From positions 6,366,001 to 6,430,000 of the forward strand of contig WPIO01000016.1 of the NCBI GenBank assembly GCA_009760855.2: a DNA stretch of 64,000 nucleotides, read 5' to 3'. Made by a program: the position numbers and the translations under genes. This DNA comes from Cristatella mucedo. Lineage: Eukaryota; Bryozoa; Phylactolaemata; Cristatellidae. The first letter of the stretch is position 1. Each line of letters opens with the position of its first letter. The notes beneath the pieces were generated by a model. That model saw only the letters and a list, made by a program, of their open reading frames with translations. It did no database searches and was not told the origin of the DNA. Of the stretch, positions 26,566 through 37,492 are shown in pieces.

Positions 26566-27405
26566 ACCCGTTTAACGTGTCGGACCAAACCAAAATTCTC
26601 TAGACGGTCAAGAAATGAGCGGACCTGGCTGGTTTGTTAGGTTTGTCAACGTGAATATTGAAGTCTCCTACAATCAGTAACAGCCTGTCACACACAAACA
26701 TTTTAGCGAGGAACTCTGAAAATTCCTCTATAAACAAATTTAGACAGCCAGAAGAAGGCCGGTATATCACAACAGTGAGAGACATTGTCTTTGATGAGGA
26801 CCTGATTGTAACCGTGTCAAACGATGGCCCATACGAGAAACTGCACATTTTATAGCCAAACGATTCGCGAACAACAATTGCAACCCCGCCACCAACCTTG
26901 TCAGGACGCATGGACTGATAGAATGAGAACCCGGGTGGGGTGGTCTCAGAAATACATCTACTTGAACAAGGCGTAATCCAAGTTTCGGTTAGCAGAAATG
27001 CATCTAGCTTCTTCTGGACCACCTGATCACGGATAAGTAACCCCTTGGATTTTAGCGAGCGGACATGTAGTAGGCGGAATTTAAGAGGCTGTCCAACAAC
27101 TGGGCAACGGCGATGAAGTGGCTTGTATTCACGTCGGCGTGTATCCGGCCTGGCGAACGCGGGCTCTTCGAATTTGAATTGGACCTTAGTAACGGCCGCC
27201 GGTCGACGTTTCACGACGTGCTGGGCTACGGCGGGTGGGCTACCGCCGCAACAAGTACTATTCAGTGCTTTAAGCTTACGAGTCGTAGGCTTGATAGCCG
27301 AGCTGTTGATAGGGTGAACGCAGGATGCAGGAAGGTTCTCACTGACCCGTTCGAAGAAGGCCCGCCGGTAGGTATCGACTAATGGCGACATCGCACCTCA
27401 TGAGT
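26566..27405 (-). mobile_element. LINE-B copy, 5' part with APE-type endonuclease
   Basis: Minus frame 26600-27391 carries SENLPASCVHPINSSAIKP, then the endonuclease: LLTETWITP, GGGVAIVVRESFG and GDFNIHVDKP. In the next frame the sequence continues FLDRLENFGLVRHV and stops at the LINE-A junction; the missing continuation is found at 24875. The N-terminal segment matches the LINE-B copy at 8.7-8.9 kb. Confidence 0.9.
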
Positions 27406-27944
27406 GCCGGTTGGCCGCTCGAGGCCGTTATCGGCGTGCTTGTCACATGTCGCGTGCTTCCTCATGGCGATGTCCGCCAATGAATGAGCGAGCAAAATAG
27501 AGCGCCTAGGAAGAGATTGAGAAGAAGTGAGAGGAAGAGATTGAGCTCTCTGGAGGCGCTTCATCAAGTGTTTTATTCCTATTATTATATTGTTATTCTT
27601 ATGTATTATATGTTATGTTATATGTAATGTTATATGTTATGTTACATGTTATATATTATATGTTATATTGTTATTGTTATATATATATATATATATATTA
27701 TTATATTATATTATTCTATTATAACTGTAATGAACGTTGAGATCCCATGAAGTTGAATGCTGACGCAGAGCCGCTCACGCGCTGCGCTAGCTTTCCTTTA
27801 CAGCTGCACCACGGGAACGAATCCCGGGTTTTTCGTCTCTCCCGAGACGCTCGCGTCGAGTCTGAGCGTGAGCCGCTAACATGCGCCACCCGACACGCCC
27901 GAGTGTTGATTGCTCCGCCCCTGGGTGTTAGTTAGCCCAGCAGG
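27406..27944. other. Intergenic; LINE-A 3' end scrap and AT-rich tract
   Basis: 27496-27590 (+) has GAGCGCCTAGGAAGAGATTGAG with an internal duplication, GGAGGCGCTTCATCAAGTG and an ATT tail. 27590-27725 is a TATGTTATAT-type low-complexity tract with an (AT) run at 27679-27697. No gene. Confidence 0.75.
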
Positions 27945-28035
27945 GCGGGCGGGCGGGGGTGGTGCAAGGTGCTGGCACTTCAAGACCATAGCCCTTTCCG
28001 GTTCGAACCCTGCGGGCGGCGGACGATCATTCTTT
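27945..28035 (+). mobile_element. tRNA-derived SINE head (probable)
   Basis: GGTGGTGCAAGGTGCTGGCAC resembles an A-box region and CCGGTTCGAACCCTGCGGG is a good B box, about 35 bp apart. No tail identified. Confidence 0.5.
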
Positions 28036-28084
28036 GCCCACTGCACGCAGGAGTGATGGCCGCCGAGAATCTTCTGCCTCTACG

Positions 28085-28560
28085 AGTACAAGGCTGTTCA
28101 ATCAGCCTCGACACTCAAATCCTTTGGAGATAACCAATACCTCGTACAAACCTCAAATCCTTTGGAGACCGTGCATTTAGTTCGTTTGCTCCCAATGCCT
28201 GGAACTCGCTCCCGACCTGCGTCAGAACATTGCCTGACTTGACCACATTTAAAAAGAACGTAAAAACACCTATTTAGTTCAGCATTTAGTGGGTCTTTGT
28301 GATTCGTCCTTCACGTGCTTATGCGTGCTGACACTGTGCATGCTGCCACTAACCACATTTGCATGCTGACCCTGTGCATGTCACCCCTAATCATGTTATT
28401 CATGTTGTTTGTTTATCAAGCATGATGTTACTCACCATTCAATTGCATTTACCTTTTCAGGAAATGTAAAGCGCCTAGAGAAAGATTAGGTTCTCCGAGG
28501 GCGCTGTATAAAGTGCATTATTATTATTATTATTATTATTACAGACACTGGCTTTACTCT
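28085..28560 (+). mobile_element. LINE-A 3' terminal fragment
   Basis: Begins in the ORF2 C-terminus (nucleotides for LKSFGDRAF.....NSLPTCVRT), then the whole 3' UTR to GGGCGCTGTATAAAGTGC(ATT)n. A short stretch of the start is duplicated (CTCAAATCCTTTGGAGA twice). Confidence 0.9.
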
Positions 28561-28604
28561 GGGGCAGCTCTATAGTGGGCCTGGTGGCTGCTTCATGGAA
28601 GTCC

Positions 28605-28690
28605 TTTGCAGCAAATGCAAAGCGCCTCGACAGAGATTGCGTTCTCTGAGATCGCTTTATCAAGTGTTTTATTACCAGTATTAGTCTTAT
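28605..28690 (+). mobile_element. LINE-A 3' end scrap
   Basis: TTTGCAGCAAATGCAAAGCGCC, GAGATTGCGTTCTCTGAG, GCTTTATCAAGTG. Confidence 0.8.
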
Positions 28691-29987
28691 TCTTGTTACG
28701 AGTTCGGTAGCCACTGTCGTGTGCGCCTGCTGCTTCTGCCTTCGAAAGTAGGGCAGCGCCCGGCTGCTAATATATGCCTCATCTGCGGCCAATGGTTTCG
28801 CCATTGACGCAGCGAAGCCTGCTCTCCGCACCTGTGGCCAATAGTTAAGTCATCGCCGCAGCGAAGGGTCAGGCCTAATGTACGTTACATTCGCCGAAGT
28901 AGCGGCTGCGATTCGTCGAGCTCTCATGCATGTACGCGTTGAGAGAAATAAAGAGAGAGAGAGTGTCTCGCTTACCGCCCACGTCCGCTCTCCGCGTCTA
29001 CGTGAGACTCTCCACTGGAGCCGCCGCCGCCGCAGCCGGAGCCGCTGTAATACAGCACCGCCCGGAAAAGGGCTTTCGAGCCTTGTAGTGGGCGTGGCCG
29101 AAGGGCAATGGCGGAGCCAAGATGGAGGGAAGGGAGGGAGCATTCCCCCTAAAGATGGGGAACGACCCACGCCCTGCACCCTTTTCCCACGCCCCCGACA
29201 GTAACCGAGAACAAAACTAGGCTCTGCTTCCACTCGACGAGCAAACGCCGAGTTCGTGACGATTAAGCACTGCGAGTGCGCCCAACAACGCAGCCTCATT
29301 ACTTGCGGGCCTTGCCGCCGCCGCCCCACCCACATGAAAATGCAGCAGACCTCAGTATTTCTCACCTTCCCGCAGATGAAAATCCTCCGGGCTCTACCTC
29401 TGGGCCCAGGGATAGGTTTTGGCCACGAGTGGGCGGCCTTGGTTTAGGTTTGGGGAGGGACAGCCCAGACTCGCTCCTTAAATGCCCGGACGTAGCACGC
29501 TACTATCGAGAGAAACTGTCGAGATGTCGAGCAGTTAGTAGTGAGCAGCAAAAGTCATGGAGGGCTGAACCTCTAGCTCACCGTCCCGCTCGTCCGTTCA
29601 GCTGAACCCGGGGACGGACGCGGAGGTGAATCATTTATTATTCACCCACTACCTTAGCGGATGTATCGTCTTGGCTGTTCAAACGCACCCGTATCGCGTG
29701 CGTCGCCTAATTGCCGGTTTTTATTGTCCAACGGAGTCCAGCGGAGTCCAGTGGATCGTCTGCAAAGCTTGGCAGCAGCGAAACGTGGGCCTGAGCTTGC
29801 GCCAGCTACTCTCGCTCGCGTTTCCCCGCTCGCACTGCTGAGACAGTGCGTGCGTGAGGCCGCGTGGCTTGTCTCAGTTTAAGGCGTCGCTTGAAGCGCA
29901 AGGAAATTCCCGCAAAGCACCCTGGGATTGGAGCAAGCTGGCGCTTCCACGATGGCGAGATGGTCGGTTCAATTCAGCCTCATTTAC
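28691..29987. other. GC-rich intergenic, no gene recognised
   Basis: Several overlapping open frames are explained by GC-rich composition. A GTGGGCGTGGCC stretch near 29085 could be a dispersed repeat, but no second copy is clear here. Confidence 0.4.
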
Positions 29988-30064
29988 GTGTGCAGCGGCA
30001 GAAGAGCCTCTACGGCTATCGCTACCGCTTGCAGCGAGTAATAAAGGATCGCTCATTGCAGCAC
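29988..30064 (-). mobile_element. SINE family 1 body fragment
   Basis: GCAGAAGAGCCTCTACGGCTATCGCTACCGCTTGCAGCG...ATAAAGGATCGC matches the middle part of the family-1 SINE; the tRNA head is lost. Confidence 0.7.
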
Positions 30065-31774
30065 TCAAAACCGCGCCGCCTAGCGGCTGCGACGCGCGAG
30101 CGCCTCGCTCTTCACCCAGGAACTGTTAGCTTACCGCACACGCGTCAGAGGTCGTTTCCGCAGTTGAATGCACGCGCGAAGGCGCGGTAACTTTGCGGTC
30201 AAGATACTCTGGACGCTATCTAATATTTATTTTACTATTTATTAAATATTTAAATAATATTAATTTCAATAATAAAAAAAATTATGTAGCGCGCTAAGAG
30301 AACCGAATCTCTAACTAGTTTTTACACAACCTGAAAAGGAAGCGTGCTAATGGGTCAGTAGGCTAATTAAGGAAGAGGCGGATGTGGGGGGGCGATGGGT
30401 GGGTGGGGGAGCGTCATCACTCGAGTCAGTCGGAGCGGCCGTTGAAGTGGCCATTGAGACCCTGAGCGTGTAGAAAGAGATTCAGTTCTCTCAGGTTGTC
30501 ATTCAAATGTCTTATTATTCTTATTACAAACAAACTGATAATTATCAATATAGTTATTACGATGAATTATTATAACCAATAGTAAGCCCTTCCGTGAAAT
30601 TCTTGCACTTCGTCAATGCACGTTCTCCGAGCACGCTACGTTCTGTCGGTGGATCGGAGCCCTCAATTGTCAGTTGGGCGAATACCCACGAGAAGACCCT
30701 GCCCAACCACGCCCACCCATCGCCCAGGCATTCGGTCGCCGAACCACCCACACTCACACCCATATCCGCACCCTCTCACCCGCACCCATACCCACCCGCA
30801 TGCGCAGATCGCCTTGTCCTCGCCAGAGACGCTGTCTCGGATCTCACACGCAGGCAGACGCCTCTCGCCATCAGCCGCCGCCGCCGCCGGCTTCTTCCTC
30901 AGCTCACGTCGTTTAATCTCGTGGTGGCGTCGACGTTCGTCGCGACCCGGAGGCATTTGGCTATTTTGATTTGAACTTTGAACGCCCGTCGTCCGGATCC
31001 CGATTTCTGACGCCCAAATCTGGCGGACCCGCCGACAGACGAATCTCGGCCGACAACAGCGCCGTTGACTTATCGAGATGACTGCGGGGGTATACTGCGG
31101 GCGTTCGAACTCCTAAAGGCATCGTTCAGTGGGACTTTTATAAGGCAGGCCAATTCTCACCCACGCCCACCCATAAGATCGCAGTCGCCACCCACGCCCA
31201 CTCAGTACCCATGGGTCTGGGTGGGTGCAGGCGTGGGTGGGAGTGTGAGCGAGTACGCAGTTAAGGGCGAGTGCTGTGGATATTAGCTACGTTAGAGCAA
31301 AGATTTGCGCGAGCACTGCTCAATCGCGTCTCTCGCAGTCGGAATCTGCGCTCGCTGTGTCTGACTCTCAGCAGCAGCTCGCTCGGCAGCCACTGACCTG
31401 CTGACCTCTGAATGACCTGTCGGCGTTGGGTGAACTTCGCCGCACTGAGAGGCGAACGTACCGCGGAGGTCATTCGCTGAGGTCATTCGCTGAGGTCATT
31501 CGCGCGTCCGCGGACTGCATTCCGCGCGTCGGGATAGATTCTCGGCCTATCGTAGACGTCTCTCGTATAAGAAAAAGTATCGTAGTCGCCGAGCTGTGAC
31601 CTCGTGCAAGGACACCGCGCCAGCCACGACGGGAAGCACGTGACCGAAACGCAAATGTGGCCGACCGCGAATGCAATATGTAGATACGCGGCGCTGCAAA
31701 AGCGACACGAACTATATGAGGACTGAGCCAAGTTGACTAAGCGTTACAAACCTGCTTCATTAAAGTACTCATAA
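30065..31774. other. Intergenic; CCCACC-rich tracts and LINE scraps
   Basis: 30460-30530 (+) is a decayed LINE-A 3' end (GAAAGAGATTCAGTTCTCTCAGG, ATTATT). 30690-30800 and 31155-31250 are rich in CCCACCC and its complement. 31468-31503 has about three 13-bp units (GAGGTCATTCGCT). No gene. Confidence 0.5.
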
Positions 31775-31862
31775 TGTAATAATAATGAAAAAAATAATGC
31801 ACTTGATAAAGCGCCCTCAGAGAACTCAATCTCTTTCCAGGCGCTTTACATTTGCTGGTCAT
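31775..31862 (-). mobile_element. LINE-A 3' end scrap
   Basis: Reverse complement has AGCAAATGTAAAGCGCC, GAAAGAGATTGAGTTCTCTGAGG, GCGCTTTATCAAGTGCATTATT. Confidence 0.88.
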
Positions 31863-33086
31863 TAGAAACTTACTTCGCGCCGCAGTTACTTCTCGCTAGA
31901 AGCCTGGCACGCTTATCAGCTCACAGCTTAGCTTTCCATTGACGCTGAAAAAGAACTGCTCGCGGCAGACATGTTCCCGCTTGCGATCCTACTCCGTGTC
32001 AGAGTCCCCAGGTCAGTCAGTCCTCACTGCACGCGCTCGAGCCTTCTGCTTGGTGCTATGATCCGTGCCTGCCCTGATTCGCTCGGACCGATCTGACGGA
32101 CGATTGTTGCTCAACAATCGCCTCTCCATCTTCCTCCTCCTCCTCCTCCTCCTCCCAAGTGTTGCCTCAGCGCTGCCTGATGCGGCGAGCTCTCGATCAG
32201 ATATAAGAGGCTCGCTGTGCCATACGCTGCCGCGCTTCAACTCGAGCGTGCCGGCAGCGGAAGTCCAGAGGGCGGAAGTCGCTCCTACCTCCCGCAGCCG
32301 CTCCCCCTCGTCCTCTTCCTTCCGCATGCGCGCGGCTCGCGAGTCCGGAGACGCCGCCGCCACCGCCGTCGTCGCTCGTGCAGCGCTCGCGCCCGAGCGA
32401 ATTAATGGCGCACAACGCGAGTCGCCAGCAGTCGAACGAACGTGGTGCTAAGCGCACCGGAAGGACGCCGCCGAGGCGCGCCGCGAACTCGTTGTAGCTT
32501 GTACCGCGGACTTTAGCGCATTGTCAACTCGCCATCGCGCGGATCGCGGCTTTTTTCGCCGTGGCGAGCGCGGTACGACGGGAAGCAGCTGCCGGTGGTC
32601 GTACAAGAGACGCGGGATTCGAGAGGCTCTGCTGTCCGCCTGCCGCTGGCGTTCCTGTCACTAAGCGCGGCGGTAGCGGCTGCCGATTCGCTGCTGAGCG
32701 CATCGCTCCGCGGGCGCGAAATTCACCAACGCTGCCACCACGAGGAATGGCGTTCGTGCGATTGAATGCACGCTCGCAGCGAACAGCGAGAGAGGACGGC
32801 TCAAGGCTCACTCGCTCGAGAGAGAGAGATGACGCTAGGAAGTGGGCGGATCTTTAAATGGCGCCGGCTCCGAAGCGAGGCGGAAGTGTGCTAGTCGTCG
32901 TCATCGCTTGCGCTCGTGCCCGCGCAGGCTTTCGTTGTATCACCTTGCTATAAGTGGGCCTCTAAAGCCTTTCGGCAAATGTTTGCGCCGCCATAAAAGC
33001 CACTTTAATCGCTAAGCTTATCGATGTCTGCAGCGAGCGCTATCTTCGGTCGGTCGCCGTTCCTGCATCCGCCTCTGCCTCCACCT
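31863..33086. other. GC-rich, no gene recognised
   Basis: A leucine run at about 32130-32155 comes from a CTC trinucleotide repeat and lacks an in-frame ATG. Nothing else nameable. Confidence 0.4.
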
Positions 33087-33092
33087 CCGCCT

Positions 33093-33132
<40 letters not shown>

Positions 33133-33133
33133 T
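33087..33133. repeat. (CCG)n array
   Basis: About 14 CCG units. Confidence 0.95.
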
Positions 33134-34044
33134 GCCGCTCGCTGTCACTCGAGTGCGTGGCAGGCACGCTTTTAGCTCTATTTAGCCCGAGTGCGGGCTT
33201 TGAACGAGCTACTCTTTTGATGTTTACTTTCCACGGCGCCCAGACAATTCCCCGAACAATGGTCTCATTATTATTCATGACCTCGCCCTGAGCAAACGCT
33301 GTAATAAAAGAGACGACAGCGGTGGGCAATCTGCCGCGTCGCACTCGCTCGTCCGCCACCTACGCGTCGCCTTCACGGCTGTCGCCATCTCAGCAGATAA
33401 GGACGCAAAAGGTAAACACTAGCGGATAGACGCCGCAAAATTGGAGGTCGAACGCCAAACGAGCCGTCGCCCGCCCCCTTTTTCCGCAGCAGCGAAGCAG
33501 GCGCGATCGCGGTAGGCCGTCGATCTACGGACGAGTTTAGGTAGCATTCAGGGTCGCAGCCCGTCAGTCGTCGTGGTCGCCGTCTGCCAGAGCGCTTCGC
33601 AGCCAGGTAAGGAAGGTCGCAGGAAGGTCGCGCCTTCTCTCGAGCGTCTGCCTCGAGAGAAGGCGGCGAGGGCAGCGCACGCTTCCACCCCGCCGTGGCA
33701 GCGGCGAGTCTCAGAGGATTGCGGCCGTGCGCCGTTTAGCGCACCGCGACGAATCGAGTTCGGCGGCGGAGGCGCACTTCCGCTCTTGCGGCGCGAGGGC
33801 AGAGCGGAAGTGCTCGGCGCGCTCCTCGTTGCGACGATCGCTGGCGAGAGAATCGGCGCCGCACCGCCGCGCGGCGGCGCAGGCTGCACGGCGCCGGCGG
33901 TCAGCGAAAGCGCATCCAGTAGAAGGCGACTAGGTAGCTAGGCGACCGGTGGGCTCCTAACGCCGGTCGCTGTCACTGCTCGCTCGCGGTGCTCTGCGAA
34001 GCCCGTGGCCGGCCAGTGCGCGCCGCCGCCACCGCTCGCATTTT

Positions 34045-34046
<2 letters not shown>
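33134..34046. other. GC-rich, no gene; one hairpin
   Basis: A perfect 13-bp inverted repeat lies at 33632-33664 (GCCTTCTCTCGAG, 7-nt loop, CTCGAGAGAAGGC). No gene recognised. Confidence 0.5.
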
Positions 34047-34106
<60 letters not shown>

Positions 34107-34107
34107 A
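34047..34107. repeat. (GGC)n array
   Basis: About 20 GGC units. Confidence 0.97.
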
Positions 34108-34732
34108 CCGAGCTGGCTCGAGACCGCAATGGTGGCCGTGGTGATCGCTTCCGCAGGACGCAGCGTCGCTGCTGCCGCCTTCGCTGAATGGCGCAGCTGC
34201 CGTCTTCGAGAGCGGTAGAGCTTCGAAAATTCTCTCTCTCTCATTCTCTCTTTTTCTGATTTGAACAGTGCAGCAAGCGGCGCTCGAACGCCTTTCTTCT
34301 AGCCGCGCTGAGGCCTGTGGCTGTCGTCTGCTGCTGTCGTCTGCTGCTGCTGTGACCCTCATTTTACTCGCCGTCCTCGGCGCCTCGAAGCCTAGACAGC
34401 CAAGCCACGATTTAGCCTGCTCTCACGGCCTTTCTCGGTCCATCGCGCTCGTGCTGCTACGAGCGTTTTGCATACGCAAACGGGTGGTTGCGAAGTGCAA
34501 TGAGTGACGTACACGAGCGAAGCCGCGCCCACCCACGATGCTGTCTGCCGCGCAGGTCGCTGTTAAAAGATTGCGGCGGCGATTTGATCGTCGCTCAAAA
34601 TGTAAAAAAAACGTCCGCCTTATCGCTCGGGCGCGCTCAGGCGGCGCACTCCGAATTCGCGGGGTCCCCGTTGGTGCCGGCCAAGCGTGGAGTCACGAGG
34701 CCACTTTTAAAACCTTTTTTTCCGCCCCTGTT

Positions 34733-34852
34733 CAGACGTAACAGCTTCAGACGTAACAGCTTCAGACGTAACAGCTTCAGACGTAACAGCTTCAGACGTA
34801 ACAGCTTCAGACGTAACAGCTTCAGACGTAACAGCTTCAGACGCAACGGAGC
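34733..34852. repeat. 8 x 15-bp tandem repeat
   Basis: Unit CAGACGTAACAGCTT starts at 34733 and recurs every 15 bp; the eighth unit is altered (CAGACGCAACGG). The period keeps frames open on both strands, but flanking frames look random. Confidence 0.97.
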
Positions 34853-35900
34853 AGCTCGATAGCGCTGGCACCGCAGCGGTGCCGCCGCTGCCGCCGTCGA
34901 ACAGTCTAGGGGCAGGAGTGCTGTCTGTCTGTGGGGCGGGCGAGAATCCTTTCGCGTCATATCCGTCTGGAGCTTCCGGCTTCCGCTCTGGCTTCCGTAG
35001 CAGCTCTTCTGCTAGACTTCCCAGGGGCCTGCACGCAACAGTTTGTTATCGAGTGATGAAAAAAATCGTCCTCGATCCTCGTCCCCGTAAAACGCTACTA
35101 ATAGTCGAATTTATCGTCGGCTGCTGCCAAGCCTGTCCTTGACCCCGTTGGTAAAGGCGAGCGTCTGCTGAGCTTGACGCTCTGGCGTCCCGTGAAACAA
35201 AGCGTTTCTCGGAACGCGTCGCAGACACCTCTGCTTAGAGACGCAACGATTGCCCTTTACCTTTGCGGCGACTCAGCTGACGTCGCTGCCCGTTCTACGC
35301 GGTCTTCGTTGCAACGGCAGCTTCGCGCCAGCAATCTGCAAACCTATTTACCAGAGTAGGCTGGACCAATCTTTTGAACGCGGTCCCTTGGCGGCAGTGA
35401 CTAATATGTGACAGCTTGCCTTGAAAATGCTCACGCTGCGTCCACGTTGCACAGTGCACTTGCTATGTAAAAACCACATCTATGCTTACAAATAAACCGA
35501 TCCGGAAGTTTCTGCAATGCAGAGCTTATTCCGTTTCTTATTCGTTGCTCGCGTTAGACGAATGGTAGGCGCATCGCGCATCCGGTTCTGCCGACGCATG
35601 AAGAAACTCCTCGATGAGAACCCGAAAGAAACTCGACATGCGCGCGAAGCTTCCCGGTGCGCAGGCAGCAGCGCGGGCGCCCTCAGCGAGCGCACCCGGC
35701 AAGACGCACGGATACCCTAGCGCCGGAGACGCCTGCTGTGACATGTACATCTTGAAGTGCGGTTTACTTTCGTTGGCAATGCAGAAGTGCGCGCTCGGAA
35801 ATGCACGCGCGAGAAACGCACGACCAATCTCAAGGCTCCGTACGTTTTCTTGCGCAGCCGTGTGAGCGAGAGCGATATATATAGATATATAGATAGATAA

Positions 35901-35902
<2 letters not shown>
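34853..35902. other. Intergenic, no gene recognised
   Basis: No supported gene. A short ATAG/TATA run leads into the AG array from about 35873. Confidence 0.45.

Positions 35903-35984
<82 letters not shown>
35903..35984. repeat. (AG)n microsatellite, 82 bp
   Basis: Pure AG run on the plus strand. Confidence 0.99.
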
Positions 35985-35986
<2 letters not shown>

Positions 35987-37311
35987 CCACTGGCACGCGT
36001 TCCATTTCTCTTCCTTCGCTGAATGCGCATCCAGGTGCGGCTGCCATCGACTCTATTCATTCAGGCGGTCTGCGCAGCTTCCTAATCGTCCCGATCGCTA
36101 AATGATACTTCGCGAGCTGCCAGGTCTCGCGCGCCGCAGAGCCGCCGCGAGGCGAGGCGAGGCGAGGGGCGCAGCAGATCGCCGTCTCTCAACGGAGGTG
36201 CGGTCGCCTCGCTCGGCTACACAAAAGTCCCGATGCCGGCGCGGGCAGCCGCGCGCGCTGGCCTCCACGACTGCCGCGCGCGCGGTCGGCCGCGCCGTAC
36301 CGCTCAGTACCGGGGCGTTCGGTGCGCGGTCAGCGACCGAGAGATCGCACGTCCGGCGCACAACGGTCAGCGCCAAACCGGAATTGAGATGCCAGTCGCT
36401 TTTTCGGTACACGCGGCCGCCAGAGGTCGCTGGGTCGCAGCGAACAGTCAGACGCAGCATCTGCTACAAAATTGCTACGTCTCGGTCCTCCGGACACGCA
36501 GGGAAGTTGGTTGAGTGGCTGCCGCAACAGCCCCGCCCCTCACAGAAAGACCCGGCGGACGAGGCGCGGCTCAGGTGCCGTCAGCAGCGCCCGAGCCGCG
36601 GTCCTGCGCCGTATGGATGGCCGGCCTCTGGCGGGTTGGAACTCGCCGCCTGCCCCGGCGGAAGCCGGCTTACGCCTCCGCATCTACGCCGAGCGGCAAA
36701 GGGCAGTGAGCGTCAAGCGAATGGCGCGAATAGTGATTTAATGCGGACTTAATGCGCGTTCTATTTCGAGTCGACTCGCGGAGCTGACGAATGGCCGGAC
36801 GACGTTGCGCCGCAGCCAGGCTACGCGTCGCGAACTGCGTGCGTGACAGATATCCGTCGTGGCGAGTCGCACCGCAGCTGCGGCGCGTTTTAGCGCATTT
36901 TCCAACTGACGTAAAGCTCGACCTTCACTTGCCAGCCGAGTTCGCACCCACGCCCGGGTCACCATTCTCCGTCGCGCTATCGAACCTCCAGGCACTTCGC
37001 CTCCGCATTGATGTGCAAAGCTTGGCTCCGGGCCTCTGACCGAGTGAGTAATTGATGCGGGAAGCAGTGAGCGGCGCACATACCTCAGGCAGGCCTTATC
37101 GCCGTTCGAGGAACTTGTGAGATCAATCTAGCCGGAAGATGGCGCTTCGGAGGCGGCTTATCTGTGCCCGCCCGCCCACGAGTATGCGCCGCGCTGGAAG
37201 ATGTACCAAGCCGCAAGATTGATATATCTATCTCACTAATTTATTTCGAGACTCTCGGCGTTTTACGACCGACGATTGGTCAAATAATAGACCGACGGCG
37301 GCGTTAGCTTT
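35985..37311. other. GC-rich, no gene recognised
   Basis: Long overlapping open frames on both strands reflect GC content; none shows a domain. Confidence 0.45.
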
Positions 37312-37450
37312 CCCCTAACCATGTTATTCATTTTGTTTGTTTTTCAAGCATGATTTTACTTACTTACTATTCTATTGCGTATCACTTTGCAGCAGATGTA
37401 AAGCGCCTAGAGAGAGATTGAGTTCTCTGAGGGCGCTTTATCAAGTGCAA

Positions 37451-37490
<40 letters not shown>

Positions 37491-37492
37491 GC
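37312..37492 (+). mobile_element. LINE-A 3' end with long (ATT)n tail
   Basis: CCCTAACCATGTTATTCATTTTG to GGGCGCTTTATCAAGTGC followed by about 40 bp of ATT repeats. Confidence 0.92.

Noticed and set aside
31970..32011. Candidate first exon MFPLAILLRVRVP with donor CCAG|gtcagt
   Set aside because: Too short, weakly hydrophobic and no partner exon.
32065..32451. A secreted protein start with a poly-Leu signal peptide
   Set aside because: The leucines come from a CTC repeat, there is no in-frame ATG, and no downstream exon was recognised.
34736..34852. Short regular repeats as a CRISPR array
   Set aside because: Units are contiguous 15-mers with no spacers, in an animal genome.
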